This document shows, in pieces, positions 16,436-25,231 of a stretch of 64,000 nt of DNA (positions are counted from its first letter, which is position 1; each line of letters starts with the position of its first letter). Made by a program: the position numbers and the translations under genes. The stretch is from contig NZ_AP024881.1 in assembly GCF_024347675.1 (NCBI RefSeq), positions 806,001 to 870,000 of the forward strand. Reading direction: 5' to 3'. The notes under the pieces are model-generated. The model had not been told where the DNA came from. It did not search any database and saw only the letters and a list, made by a program, of their open reading frames with translations. Source of the stretch: Vibrio ishigakensis (GTDB lineage: Bacteria; Pseudomonadota; Gammaproteobacteria; Enterobacterales; Vibrionaceae).

Positions 16436-17056
16436 ATGCAAAAGATCGTAATATGGGGCGCAGCCAGCGGCCTGGGCGCCGCTATGGTGGATTATTTTTC
16501 AGCTCAGGGTTTAGAGGCTATCGCGGTGGCTCGTGACCCAAGTAAGAATCCTGCGCTGGAAAACGTCGCTACTTTGACTTGTGATGCTACCAACAAGCAA
16601 CTAGTTGAGGCGGCTGTCGATGCTATCCCGAGTGATGCTTGGGTAGTCTCGAGTATGGGTAGTTTTCAGTCAGATAATCCTGTGGACTATATAGGTCATA
16701 GGCACCTTATCGATGCGCTGCAGGCGAAAGGTGTGAATCGCTTTTTGCTTGTCACTTCTTTAGGCTGTGGTGACAGCTGGCAATATTTGTCAGACCGCGC
16801 CAAGCAGGTATTTGGCAACTCGGTACGCGAGAAATCACTGGCTGAATCTTGGCTTCAAACCAGCAATTTGGATTACACCATCCTTAGGCCGGGCGGTTTG
16901 AAAGATGGTGAGCCGAACCTACAAGGTGAACTGTCTCAGTATCAAGAAGTGCATGGCTCTATCAATCGCGGTGAGGTTGCTCGCTTGGTGCATCAACTTT
17001 TTGACGATGCAGAGAGTGTCGGTCAAATCTATGCCTGTGTAGAAAAGTCCGCTTAA
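16436..17056 (+). CDS. NAD(P)-binding atypical SDR (NmrA/HIM-like)
   Basis: This 206-residue protein begins MQKIVIWGAASGLGAAMVDYF with the Rossmann GxxGxG loop, then has DALQAKGVNRFLLVTSLGCGDSW and LDYTILRPGGLKDGEP, the pattern of atypical short-chain dehydrogenases of the NAD(P)H-binding/NmrA-like group (also flavin or biliverdin reductase-like). AAGG precedes the ATG. The Fur-like site upstream suggests iron control. The reaction is not predictable. Confidence 0.75.
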   Translation: MQKIVIWGAASGLGAAMVDYFSAQGLEAIAVARDPSKNPALENVATLTCDATNKQLVEAAVDAIPSDAWVVSSMGSFQSDNPVDYIGHRHLIDALQAKGVNRFLLVTSLGCGDSWQYLSDRAKQVFGNSVREKSLAESWLQTSNLDYTILRPGGLKDGEPNLQGELSQYQEVHGSINRGEVARLVHQLFDDAESVGQIYACVEKSA

Positions 17057-17164
17057 TCTGTTGTCACCTCATCCACTAATGACGAATACCATCCTGCCTA
17101 GCGCAGTTTGGAGATGACTCGCTCAGCTCTAAAATCCAGCTGTTTTGGATTTTGGAGCATTAAC

Positions 17165-17800
17165 ATGAGCGAACTTATTATTGAGGCCATTACTGTTCTG
17201 GGTACGGCAGCCTTTGCTTTATCTGCAGTTTTAGCGGCACTTAACAAGAGAGTCGATATCTTCTCTGTCATGGTATTGGGGATCGTCACTGCAGTCGGTG
17301 GTGGCACCATACGTGATTGTATTCTAAACGTGTCGGTATTCTGGTCCCAAGAGATCTCTTATATTACCATCGCCTGCATCGCCAGTATCTCGGGGTTTTT
17401 CTTATTTCCCCTTTTAAAGATGAGTTTGATTAACAAGCTCTATCTCTATATCGATGCCCTAGCTATCGCCATGTTCGGCATACAGGGTACAGAAAAGGCG
17501 TGGTCTCTTGGCTTTGGGCTGCCATTGGCGCCAGCCATCTTGGGGGTGATTACCGCCGTCGGTGGCGGTGTAGTGCGAGACAACCTTCTGCAAAGGCCAT
17601 CACTTCTGCTTAGCAAGGAGCTCTATGCCATTCCGGTAGCACTTGGCTGTTTCTTGCATAGCCTGTTCCTATACTTTGCGCCTGAGCACTCTTATGTCAG
17701 TGCGCTCTTGTGTGCAGCGCTGGTGGTATACCTTAGACATCTCTCTATTCAAAAAAACGTCACAGTGCCTCAGTGGGCTATGCTCAATCGTGATGAATAG
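17165..17800 (+). CDS. TRIC-domain cation channel family protein (UPF0126)
   Basis: This 211-residue inner-membrane protein has two tandem copies of the TRIC/UPF0126 unit, each with three hydrophobic helices and the signature glycine loop: VTAVGGGTIRD near residue 40 and ITAVGGGVVRD near residue 128. Prokaryotic TRIC proteins form trimeric K+/Na+ channels. I chose ATG 17165, which has GGAG seven bases upstream; an earlier in-frame start exists at 17108 but adds a non-conserved leader. Terminator follows directly. Confidence 0.85.
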   Translation: MSELIIEAITVLGTAAFALSAVLAALNKRVDIFSVMVLGIVTAVGGGTIRDCILNVSVFWSQEISYITIACIASISGFFLFPLLKMSLINKLYLYIDALAIAMFGIQGTEKAWSLGFGLPLAPAILGVITAVGGGVVRDNLLQRPSLLLSKELYAIPVALGCFLHSLFLYFAPEHSYVSALLCAALVVYLRHLSIQKNVTVPQWAMLNRDE

Positions 17801-17818
17801 CGGTTTGTTTATCTTCAT

Positions 17819-17848
17819 AGGCTCTCAAGAACTTGAGAGCCTTTTTTA
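17819..17848 (+). terminator. Intrinsic terminator
   Basis: GGCTCTCAAG - AA - CTTGAGAGCC followed by TTTTTT, 19 bp after the TRIC gene. Confidence 0.92.
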
Positions 17849-17861
17849 TGTCTGCTTGATT

Positions 17862-17884
17862 TATGACGAACTCTATCCGTCATA
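17862..17884. promoter_or_regulatory. Palindrome TATGACG-N9-CGTCATA, probable LysR operator
   Basis: The perfect inverted repeat lies 72 bp before the Ntn-hydrolase start. The same repeat with the same 9 bp spacer, and the same trailing TCGAA, recurs at 20248-20272 before the outer-membrane barrel gene. The LysR gene between the two targets is the natural candidate regulator. Confidence 0.65.
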
Positions 17885-17955
17885 TCGAATTGTTTGTAGG
17901 GCAATGCCAACACATATACTGGCCTCGATTTAAACAACAGACATCAGAGGTCACC

Positions 17956-19122
17956 ATGACACTTTCTAAACTAAACCAATTTGAAAACGGCACCTTGTTT
18001 GAGACTGAGCAAGAGATGCTTTATGTACTGCAACTAAACGGCAGTTGGTATGAGATGGGCCGCCAATACGGCGCGCTAAGCAAAGAGCCTATGCAGGCGA
18101 TGTACGATAAGATCGTTCAGCCAGAATTTGATAACGGGCTTATCTCCCAAGAAGAGGCGTTTGAGCTATTTGGCCGACGCGTATTTAAGTCTCTTTCTCT
18201 GCGTCGTAAACAGTATTTCCAAGGTGTAGCGGATGGCCTAGGTTGGCCTTTGGAAAAGGTAGTGGTTCTAGACCAAAGTGGTCCAATGGCTATCTATCTT
18301 GGCAAGCTTCACTCTTTCTCTGGCTGTACTTCGCTAACGACCTGGGGCGAGAACACACAACAAGGTCACACCTTAGTAGGTCGTAATATGGATTGGTCTG
18401 AGATCTTCCTAGATTTCCCAATCTTTGTAACCGTGTATAACCCAACCGATGGCTCAAACAGCGTAGTGAACGTGAGCTGGCCAGGTTGGCAGTGGTTGGT
18501 GACTGGCTTTAATGACAAAGGCGTATACACAGACCTTCACGACGGTACCTCTATGGGCGGTAATATTGTCTCCATTGAGAAGCCATCGTTCCTTAATTCA
18601 GTGTTTGATTTTATCTCGGAAAGTGATGATATTCAGGCGCTCAGTGCGCGTTTCCAAGCTGCGAAGACTGATGTTGCTGCCATCTGGATGCTAGCAGACA
18701 AAGGCCATGCGTGTGCTTATGAGAACACCATTCAAGAGAACCGCTTGCGCGTTGCAGACAAAGGCGCACAGTCCTTTATTACGGTGAACACCTTCCTAAA
18801 TCCAGATTGGGGTTTGGGCCGACGTGAAACCCAGAGTTTTTCACTAAAACGCTTCGACAACCTCGCGGCTCGCCATGCTGAAAAGGCTGGAGATCTTAAC
18901 ACTGAGGTGATGCGCGATATCTTTGATATTCCTCTTTACAACCAAGATGGTAGCTTCAAGGAAAATGGCGGCGTAACCAAGCCAACAAACCAAGATGTAG
19001 ATCTGACTAACTATCAGGTTGTGACTGACCTAGACGAGCAGCAGCTTTGGGTAAAACTGCCTGCGCTAGAGGGTGACTGGGCACATATTGATGTGAGAGC
19101 GCTGTTTGAACAGAAGGCTTAA
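17956..19122 (+). CDS. C45/choloylglycine-like Ntn hydrolase
   Basis: This 388-residue protein has the GCTS motif (G123-C124-T-S) followed by TTWGENTQQGHTLVGRNMDWSE, the arrangement of autoproteolytic cysteine Ntn-hydrolases such as isopenicillin-N acyltransferase (peptidase family C45), acid ceramidase-like and choloylglycine hydrolase-like enzymes: cleavage before Cys would expose it as the N-terminal nucleophile. The family hydrolyses linear amides. No signal peptide is visible, so it may act in the cytoplasm. I chose ATG 17956 (AGAGG upstream); a longer frame from 17863 begins inside the palindrome. Substrate unknown; N-acyl amino compounds are possible. Confidence 0.75.
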   Translation: MTLSKLNQFENGTLFETEQEMLYVLQLNGSWYEMGRQYGALSKEPMQAMYDKIVQPEFDNGLISQEEAFELFGRRVFKSLSLRRKQYFQGVADGLGWPLEKVVVLDQSGPMAIYLGKLHSFSGCTSLTTWGENTQQGHTLVGRNMDWSEIFLDFPIFVTVYNPTDGSNSVVNVSWPGWQWLVTGFNDKGVYTDLHDGTSMGGNIVSIEKPSFLNSVFDFISESDDIQALSARFQAAKTDVAAIWMLADKGHACAYENTIQENRLRVADKGAQSFITVNTFLNPDWGLGRRETQSFSLKRFDNLAARHAEKAGDLNTEVMRDIFDIPLYNQDGSFKENGGVTKPTNQDVDLTNYQVVTDLDEQQLWVKLPALEGDWAHIDVRALFEQKA

Positions 19123-19145
19123 TACAGTGGAGGGCATGGAAGCCC

Positions 19146-20057
19146 TTAGTCCACCTGTAGAGAGCGAAAGTGCGCTATATAGTCATCAACCGCTTTAATA
19201 ATTGATTTCTTCACAGTAAGAACCTGCTTTGAATGAGGGTTCCATAGAGCAAAAGAGAACTTGAAGCTCGCCTTCAGCTCCTTGACCTCGATAGGCTCCA
19301 GATGCTCGGTAATATAGGGAGATTCTGACAACACTCTCGGAAGCCAGGCCCACCCGAGATCAGACTGGATAAGTTTGATCGCAAGAGATAGCTGATCCAC
19401 CTCTTCGTTATCAGCAGAAACCACCACCTTTTCTTTTAATCCATCGTGAGTAAACGCCCTAAGCACAAATTGGCGTGTGGTTCGCAGCGCTCGTAATGCT
19501 TCGTCCTCCGGCAAGCCCGATAATGCGCCGCCTTTTTTTACGAAGGGTAAGAACTCCATATGCCCAAGGAAGGTAGAATCCTTGCCATACATACCTTTTC
19601 CTTTATCGATATTAACTAAACCAAAGTGTACATCTCCAGAATCCAATCCTTCTTGTACCTGCGCTTTATTCATCACTAAGAAATTGACCTTCATGTTCGG
19701 AAAATCTTGCGCCAATTGCTCACGAATCAGTGCCAGTAGTCCGTGTGGGGTGACACTTGAATAGCCAATATTGACCCCTTCTAAGGTTCCGTAGGCGAGG
19801 CTTAAAGCAATTTTGTCAAAGATGTTCGATTGGTCGATTACCGACTTGGCGTAGTGATAAAGAAGCTCTCCTTCCTCGGTAGGGATAACCGAGCGACCGA
19901 CGCGATCAAACAGCTCAACAGCGAGGATATCCTCGAGATTGGCAATTACCTGCCCTGTAGTAGTCCTATGTTTATTTAGCTTCGCCGCTGCACGGCTGAA
20001 AGACTGCTCTTCATAGACGGTGACAAATGCAGATAGCTGCTCGATGCTGAAACTCAT
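19146..20057 (-). CDS. LysR family transcriptional regulator
   Basis: This 303-residue protein has a canonical LysR HTH (SIEQLSAFVTVYEEQSFSRAAAKLNKHRTTTGQVIANLEDILAVELFDR) and an effector domain from about residue 90. The recognition helix is unusual in having KHRTTTGQ. It is convergent with the Ntn-hydrolase gene (23 bp) and divergent from the outer-membrane barrel gene. Both of these have the palindrome ATGACG-N9-CGTCAT upstream, so I infer that this protein controls both and perhaps itself. Confidence 0.85.
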   Translation of the reverse strand: MSFSIEQLSAFVTVYEEQSFSRAAAKLNKHRTTTGQVIANLEDILAVELFDRVGRSVIPTEEGELLYHYAKSVIDQSNIFDKIALSLAYGTLEGVNIGYSSVTPHGLLALIREQLAQDFPNMKVNFLVMNKAQVQEGLDSGDVHFGLVNIDKGKGMYGKDSTFLGHMEFLPFVKKGGALSGLPEDEALRALRTTRQFVLRAFTHDGLKEKVVVSADNEEVDQLSLAIKLIQSDLGWAWLPRVLSESPYITEHLEPIEVKELKASFKFSFALWNPHSKQVLTVKKSIIKAVDDYIAHFRSLQVD

Positions 20058-20247
20058 ATTAGATCATCCAACTCATTGATTTTTCGCTCAGTTTTAACAC
20101 TAACACTTATATGTAGAAATGCCAGAACCCGCTCGTTTAACCAGCTAGGTTCCACTTCTATTTGCGTTTTTATTTTAGACTTTTAGATCTCTGATTCACT
20201 CATTTTCGCTTTAGTAATTGTCGTGCTTATTCTTTCAAATTCACTAT

Positions 20248-20272
20248 ATATGACGGATGTGGCTCGTCATAT
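20248..20272. promoter_or_regulatory. Palindrome ATATGACG-N9-CGTCATAT, probable LysR operator
   Basis: An 8 bp perfect inverted repeat with a 9 bp spacer lies in the divergent region between the LysR gene and the barrel gene. Apart from this it adds little else in 20058-20384. See the matching site at 17862-17884. Confidence 0.65.
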
Positions 20273-20384
20273 CGAAGTTCGAGTTTTTTCAGTAGTAGTT
20301 GAGAATGACCGCGTTAAGGAAGCAACAGAACTCAGGTTCATTTGTACAGGGGGTGCAATATACAAACACATATAGGTAATCAAA

Positions 20385-21128
20385 ATGAAAAAACTCACGC
20401 AATTAACGCTGATACTGTCAGCACTTGGGATGGCTACGCCTGCAATGGCTGAAGAGTCAGAACCGAATCCATCAGATCTTACTGAGACTAGCACCTCCGC
20501 ATATTTCGGTTTGAATAATCAGGGCAGCCTAAAGGGCTCTATCTCTGGAGACTTCAACTTTAGTGACAAGCAGACCGGTATGCTGACTATCGAGGGCACT
20601 ATGGACCGTGATGGTCATTACTCTGATAGTCGATTGCAATATTTCCATGTGTTCTCGACCACCAACCGCGTCGTACCAAGGGCGGCAGTATCGTTAGATA
20701 TTATCGACAACGACATGTTTACCTCTGCATCTCTAGGGGGCGTTTTGGCGATTAACCCAGGTGTTGATGGCTTGCAGATCTTTCCTCGAGTGGGTGTACT
20801 TGCAGGTGAATACTCTGACGCATCGGTTACGGCATTCGATGCTCAAGACAGCGAGGCATATGGTGTGTCCGGTGCACTTTATATGATGTACACCATAGGT
20901 AAAGACGGCACCTATATCGGCGCTTGGCCTGAATACAACTACCTCGATGGTGATATAGAAACGTCGCTCTTGAAATCAACCGTCATGATTGCCACTCCAT
21001 TCTCCAAAGATAAGACTCGCTGGGGCCAGCTTAGAATCGATAACACCTCTGGTTACATGAAGACTAGCCAACAATCTTTAGATATCGATGACACCGTGGT
21101 GTGGGCGAACTACAAGTTCTATTTTTAA
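20385..21128 (+). CDS. Putative outer-membrane beta-barrel protein
   Basis: This 247-residue protein has a clear Sec signal peptide (MKKLTQLTLILSALGMATPAMA, then EESEP) and the rest alternates polar and hydrophobic residues in short strands, ending with VVWANYKFYF, a C-terminal Phe typical of BAM substrates. No named family is recognised; LQIFPRVG resembles WQIFPMAG in the barrel protein at 31042-31830, so the two may be distant paralogues. It follows the LysR-associated palindrome and may supply outer-membrane passage for the substrate of the neighbouring hydrolase. Confidence 0.65.
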   Translation: MKKLTQLTLILSALGMATPAMAEESEPNPSDLTETSTSAYFGLNNQGSLKGSISGDFNFSDKQTGMLTIEGTMDRDGHYSDSRLQYFHVFSTTNRVVPRAAVSLDIIDNDMFTSASLGGVLAINPGVDGLQIFPRVGVLAGEYSDASVTAFDAQDSEAYGVSGALYMMYTIGKDGTYIGAWPEYNYLDGDIETSLLKSTVMIATPFSKDKTRWGQLRIDNTSGYMKTSQQSLDIDDTVVWANYKFYF

Positions 21129-21155
21129 GCTTGTAGTTACTACTGGTAGTTGTAA

Positions 21156-21184
21156 AAAAACAGCCGCTGAAGCGGCTGTTTTAC
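21156..21184. terminator. Bidirectional intrinsic terminator
   Basis: AAACAGCCGCT - GA - AGCGGCTGTTT with T-runs on both strands, between convergent genes ending at 21128 and 21187. Confidence 0.9.
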
Positions 21185-21186
21185 TT

Positions 21187-23898
21187 TTACTCTACGCAGT
21201 TCCAGGAACCTGCATCGATTGAGTTGATCCAGTCTCGAATAAGGGCAACCCCTTCTTTATGAACCACATGACGACCTAGCTCTGGCATCATGTTGCCGTT
21301 ATCAACATTGATGCGGTAGTGAAGCACTGAGTTGTCTGCATCTCCCGGTACGATTACGTAAGGTGATGGCCCTTTGTGGAAGGTGATGCCTCGAGCACAG
21401 ATACCCATCTGGTCGATGCCGTCTCTCCAGTATTCAAATTTGAATGGGTTACTGGCTGCTTTACCCTCGGTGCGGTGACAGTGAGCACAGTTAACATCTA
21501 GGTACGCCTTCGCATAATCAAGGAGCTCATCATCGGTTAGATTGCTCGCACCAGACTCCGTGTCAAACACAGGGGTCTTAGGCAGGTTCTCCGGTGTATT
21601 TGGCAGAGCCGCGTTGAATAGGCCTAGGGTTTCCCAGTGGGTCAGTTGGTTGGAACCACTCACTGTTGCTTGTACGCTATTAAGGTTGCGAGTCTTAGGC
21701 CCGATTGGTGAGAAGCCTTTTGGTTGTGTGCTTCCCACAGGGTCAGCAACATCGGCTTCCACCTTGTGGCATAGGGTACATTCGTTACGGCTCGGCACCT
21801 CGTAGGTGAAGCTTAGTGTCTCTCCATCGTGAACAATGCTACGCTCGAACGGAACCGATACTGCAGTTAATTGCGCGTCAGTTTTATCCTCGTTCCATAC
21901 ATAAGGCAGTGCCACCCAACCACTGGTGCGATGGATCAATAGACGAGTCTCGATGAGCTCTTCATTTTGACCGCGAGCGTTGGTGGTATTGCTTGGCAAC
22001 ACAAAGGTTTTGATGAGCACTGTGCCAACAGGGAAATCAAACACCTCTTGTTCACGATAACCCGCAGAAACGCCGTCTGGCATAACTACAAAGCGGTATT
22101 TGCGAGAATAATCCGTAAATAGCTCAACGTTCATCTCATACAAAGTTCCTTTCGCTGACGCATCTAGGTTCAGGTTCTGGGTTGGGTCTTTCGCGTCCTT
22201 GAACAGATTGTAGTGAGACAAACTGGTGCAGTTTTCACCATATGATGCGCTCTCACGGGTAATTGCATCCCAGTTAATGCCGTTTACATCTGTGGTACAC
22301 AGGTCATTACCGACTATGCCGTTAGGGATGTTTGGTGTATTGGAAGCTGAGTCGTCTTGTTCCTCTTGGTTGATGCCATATTCCACTCCATTGATGGTGA
22401 CAGTGTTTGGCTCAAGAGAAACCTTAGAGTCACAGCCTGCAGTGAGCAGTGTTTTTTGCTCTTGTTCAAACAGGAAGTCGGCATTAGCGCTATTCTCGGC
22501 ATAGCGCAGGATTCCCATTGGATCAGTGTTGTCGACGAGAACACCCACACTAGCGCCATTGTTTACCAAGCAGTTGCTGTCTTGTTCGGTGAAGTTAGTC
22601 AGGTAATCCCAGTTGTTGCTTTGGGTCATGCCATTTAAAGCATCACGAAGGGGAGCAAACATCTGAGAGCGAATCAAGGACTCACCCGCGCCGTCGTAGA
22701 ACATGGCAGGGAAGGCTTGATGCTCTAGGGTATAAGCAAGGATCATATCCTCAATCAAAGAGCCGTTAGGGTTGGCTCCGACATTGGTGACCTTGTTGTC
22801 GTGTAGATACATATTGGTTGGAACTGGGTTCCAGCCGTTCATTACTGCGTTGCCCTCAGAAGTACCATTAAGTGGACTGTAGGCCTCAGGGTTATCATTT
22901 ACTAGCAGATAACTAGTCATCGCCAGCGCCATCGAGTCGTGATTTTCTATAGTGTTATTAAAGAACTCACTGTTGCGACCAGAGAGTACAACAATACCCG
23001 TACCCGGTGGCACGATGCCGACCACGCCACAGCCTCCAAGTCCATTTTCACAGGTAGTATCGACATAGTTCACTAGGTTGTTGTCACGAATAACGTTGTC
23101 GAACACGCGCACGTCATCAATCAAACGGCCTATGGTGGTTGCTCCTGGAAGGTCAAACAGCAACACGCCACCTGTGTTACCTATCGCTAGGTTTTGGTAC
23201 ACATCCACATTGGAGCTGTTCTCAATCTCGATACCGGCAATGTTCTTCTCGGCAACGTTTCGGCGAATTACTGCACCTATGGTTTGGCCTACATAGATAC
23301 CCGCATCGGCACTGCCGTAGGACCAAGTATCCTCAATCAAGACATTCTGCGATTTAACCGGATAAATACCATAGGTGCCGCGAAGGTTACCGTTCTCATC
23401 GCGCGCCCGGGGAACCTCCATCCACACCGTTGAGACGTCACGCATTATGATGCCTTCAACGCCATCGGCTTTGATGCCGTTCTTAGAGGCTTCGGCCACC
23501 TGCAGGTCTTCAATTGTGATGTTAGAGCCACCACTGATGGCAATGCCGTCTTTACCGTCGACATTACTAAAGTCGAGATAGGTTTTATCTATGCCCGCAC
23601 CGCGAAGAACTAGGTTGTTTTTGGAGTCGATGGTGAGCTGATTATTCATTTTAAAACAGCCAGCAGGTAGAGTAACTACGCTGTTATCCTCGGCAAGTTC
23701 CACCAGATTCTCAATGGCAGTAACTTCTTCTGGGCTGGCCCATTCTTGGCCATCACCGCACATAACCGGTTCGCCATAGCTGGAGAGCTCATAGCTGGTG
23801 GAGGTATTGGGTTCGTCATAGTCCTCGCTATTACAGGCCACTAGCATTGCGGAGCTGATGGCGGTAGCGATAACCGTTTTGTAAATTCCATTCATCAT
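21187..23898 (-). CDS. Lipoprotein fusing a parallel beta-helix to a diheme cytochrome-like domain
   Basis: This 903-residue protein has a lipoprotein signal (AISSAMLVAC; Cys22 followed by Asn-Ser, so probably outer membrane). Residues about 60-430 are a right-handed parallel beta-helix with repeats such as GSNITIEDLQVAEASKNGIKAD and GAVIRRNVAEKNIAGIEIENSS. The C-terminal half (about 560-903) has two c-type heme motifs, CTLCH (707-711) and CAHCH (804-808). In other bacteria I recall these as two adjacent gene families (TIGR03805 beta-helix and TIGR03806/SO2930-type cytochrome); here they are one reading frame. It is probably cotranscribed with the FadL gene 40 bp upstream. Function unknown; periplasmic or surface oxidation of a hydrophobic or polymeric substrate is only a guess. 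Confidence 0.8.
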   Translation of the reverse strand: MMNGIYKTVIATAISSAMLVACNSEDYDEPNTSTSYELSSYGEPVMCGDGQEWASPEEVTAIENLVELAEDNSVVTLPAGCFKMNNQLTIDSKNNLVLRGAGIDKTYLDFSNVDGKDGIAISGGSNITIEDLQVAEASKNGIKADGVEGIIMRDVSTVWMEVPRARDENGNLRGTYGIYPVKSQNVLIEDTWSYGSADAGIYVGQTIGAVIRRNVAEKNIAGIEIENSSNVDVYQNLAIGNTGGVLLFDLPGATTIGRLIDDVRVFDNVIRDNNLVNYVDTTCENGLGGCGVVGIVPPGTGIVVLSGRNSEFFNNTIENHDSMALAMTSYLLVNDNPEAYSPLNGTSEGNAVMNGWNPVPTNMYLHDNKVTNVGANPNGSLIEDMILAYTLEHQAFPAMFYDGAGESLIRSQMFAPLRDALNGMTQSNNWDYLTNFTEQDSNCLVNNGASVGVLVDNTDPMGILRYAENSANADFLFEQEQKTLLTAGCDSKVSLEPNTVTINGVEYGINQEEQDDSASNTPNIPNGIVGNDLCTTDVNGINWDAITRESASYGENCTSLSHYNLFKDAKDPTQNLNLDASAKGTLYEMNVELFTDYSRKYRFVVMPDGVSAGYREQEVFDFPVGTVLIKTFVLPSNTTNARGQNEELIETRLLIHRTSGWVALPYVWNEDKTDAQLTAVSVPFERSIVHDGETLSFTYEVPSRNECTLCHKVEADVADPVGSTQPKGFSPIGPKTRNLNSVQATVSGSNQLTHWETLGLFNAALPNTPENLPKTPVFDTESGASNLTDDELLDYAKAYLDVNCAHCHRTEGKAASNPFKFEYWRDGIDQMGICARGITFHKGPSPYVIVPGDADNSVLHYRINVDNGNMMPELGRHVVHKEGVALIRDWINSIDAGSWNCVE

Positions 23899-23938
23899 AA
23901 TTCTTCCCTGTAACTAAACTTGATGTCGCTATGAACGG

Positions 23939-25231
23939 CTAAAACGTGTGGTTATATTGGATGCCATATACATAGGCATCACCCTTGGTGCGCAGTGGTA
24001 TGTCCACACCAGGTAAGGAATCCGGCTCTAGTGGTTCAGTGAAGGTATTCTCTTCACCGTTTACGAAGGTAAACCCAAGATCAAGACGGCTGTTTGGAGT
24101 AAAGGCATAGGTTGCCCCCACGCTATAGTTGATGCGGTCTGTATCTGGGAGGCTAATACTTGGGTCATTGACGTTGGGTGTCTCGTCATAAGCGACGCCA
24201 GCACGAAGTGTAAATGCCGAAGTTAGGTTATAGGTAGCGCCGATAGCGTACTTAAACGAGTTGTCGAAGTTCTCGTCTTTTTGCAGCACTTCTTGTCCAT
24301 CAACCGTGGCCTTTAGCTCCTCAAATACATCCCACCCCACCATCATGACGCTGTAGTGAAGGGCGAAACTGTTTGACAGTTGATGGAAACCAGAAAACTC
24401 CGCAATGCTTGGCAGGTTGAGGGTAAGGTCACCAGAGCGAGTTTCCCCAGGCATGATGATGGCGCTAGGTACATCAGAGGTGTAATCGCCATCGAACTCT
24501 ACATCAACCTTGGAGCGATAGCTCAAACCAAATCTGTGGTTCTCATTGATCTCCCAAAGGGCACCGAGGTTGAATCCGTAGCCCCAACCATCGCCACCCA
24601 AAGAGCGAGCGATATCAGAGCGAGCGAAGTTTGTTCCATTCTCAAGGTTGGAGGCATCAGCCAAGATACCTAAGGTGCGCACTACCTTGGCTTTACCATA
24701 GACAACGCTTGCACCAGCGCCGACACTCCACTGATCATTGATTCGATAAGCAATGTTAGGGTTAAAGTTGATGGTCTCGAGAGTGGTTTCTCCACCGATA
24801 GGACCGGCTAAGTAGTCGGCCGGATACTTTGTTGAAAGGCCAAAGTCGGTAAACACAGCCAGCCCCCATGACCAGGATTCATTGATAGGACCTGCCAGAT
24901 AGAAAGAGGGGATGACTACATCATCAACTACATCATTATTGGTTAGCTGATTGTTGAAACTAGCATCAGTAGTGTTACCCGTAGCCTTAACCTCAGCATC
25001 GACATAAGCCGCACCAAGGGATAGCTCATACGAATCGAATCGAGTAATTGCGGCTGCGTTGTGAGCCATAACCGATGAGCCATCGGCTATGGCGGCTTCA
25101 CCGGCATTGGCCCTACCGAGACCAGCGGCTGAATGTTCAGTTAATTGAAACCCAGCAGAGTGAACAGCTGGAGCGCTGAAGGCCATGGTGATGGCCAAAG
25201 AGAGTGCAGTATTTCGTGACTTCAAATCCAC
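23939..25231 (-). CDS. FadL/OmpP1 family outer-membrane transporter
   Basis: This 430-residue protein has a signal peptide ending SAPAVHS and the mature N-terminus AGFQLTEHSAAGLGRANAGEAA, the hallmark of FadL, whose N-terminal hatch plugs a 14-strand barrel for passage of fatty acids and other hydrophobic compounds. The C-terminus ends in YNHTF. I chose GTG 25231, with GGAG seven bases upstream; an earlier in-frame start at 25333 adds residues not expected of a signal peptide. It sits 40 bp upstream of the beta-helix/cytochrome gene and probably forms an operon with it. Confidence 0.88.
   Translation of the reverse strand: MDLKSRNTALSLAITMAFSAPAVHSAGFQLTEHSAAGLGRANAGEAAIADGSSVMAHNAAAITRFDSYELSLGAAYVDAEVKATGNTTDASFNNQLTNNDVVDDVVIPSFYLAGPINESWSWGLAVFTDFGLSTKYPADYLAGPIGGETTLETINFNPNIAYRINDQWSVGAGASVVYGKAKVVRTLGILADASNLENGTNFARSDIARSLGGDGWGYGFNLGALWEINENHRFGLSYRSKVDVEFDGDYTSDVPSAIIMPGETRSGDLTLNLPSIAEFSGFHQLSNSFALHYSVMMVGWDVFEELKATVDGQEVLQKDENFDNSFKYAIGATYNLTSAFTLRAGVAYDETPNVNDPSISLPDTDRINYSVGATYAFTPNSRLDLGFTFVNGEENTFTEPLEPDSLPGVDIPLRTKGDAYVYGIQYNHTF

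Noticed and set aside
17863..17955. Ntn-hydrolase start at 17863
   Set aside because: This would begin inside the palindrome; ATG 17956 has a ribosome site and gives the family N-terminus.
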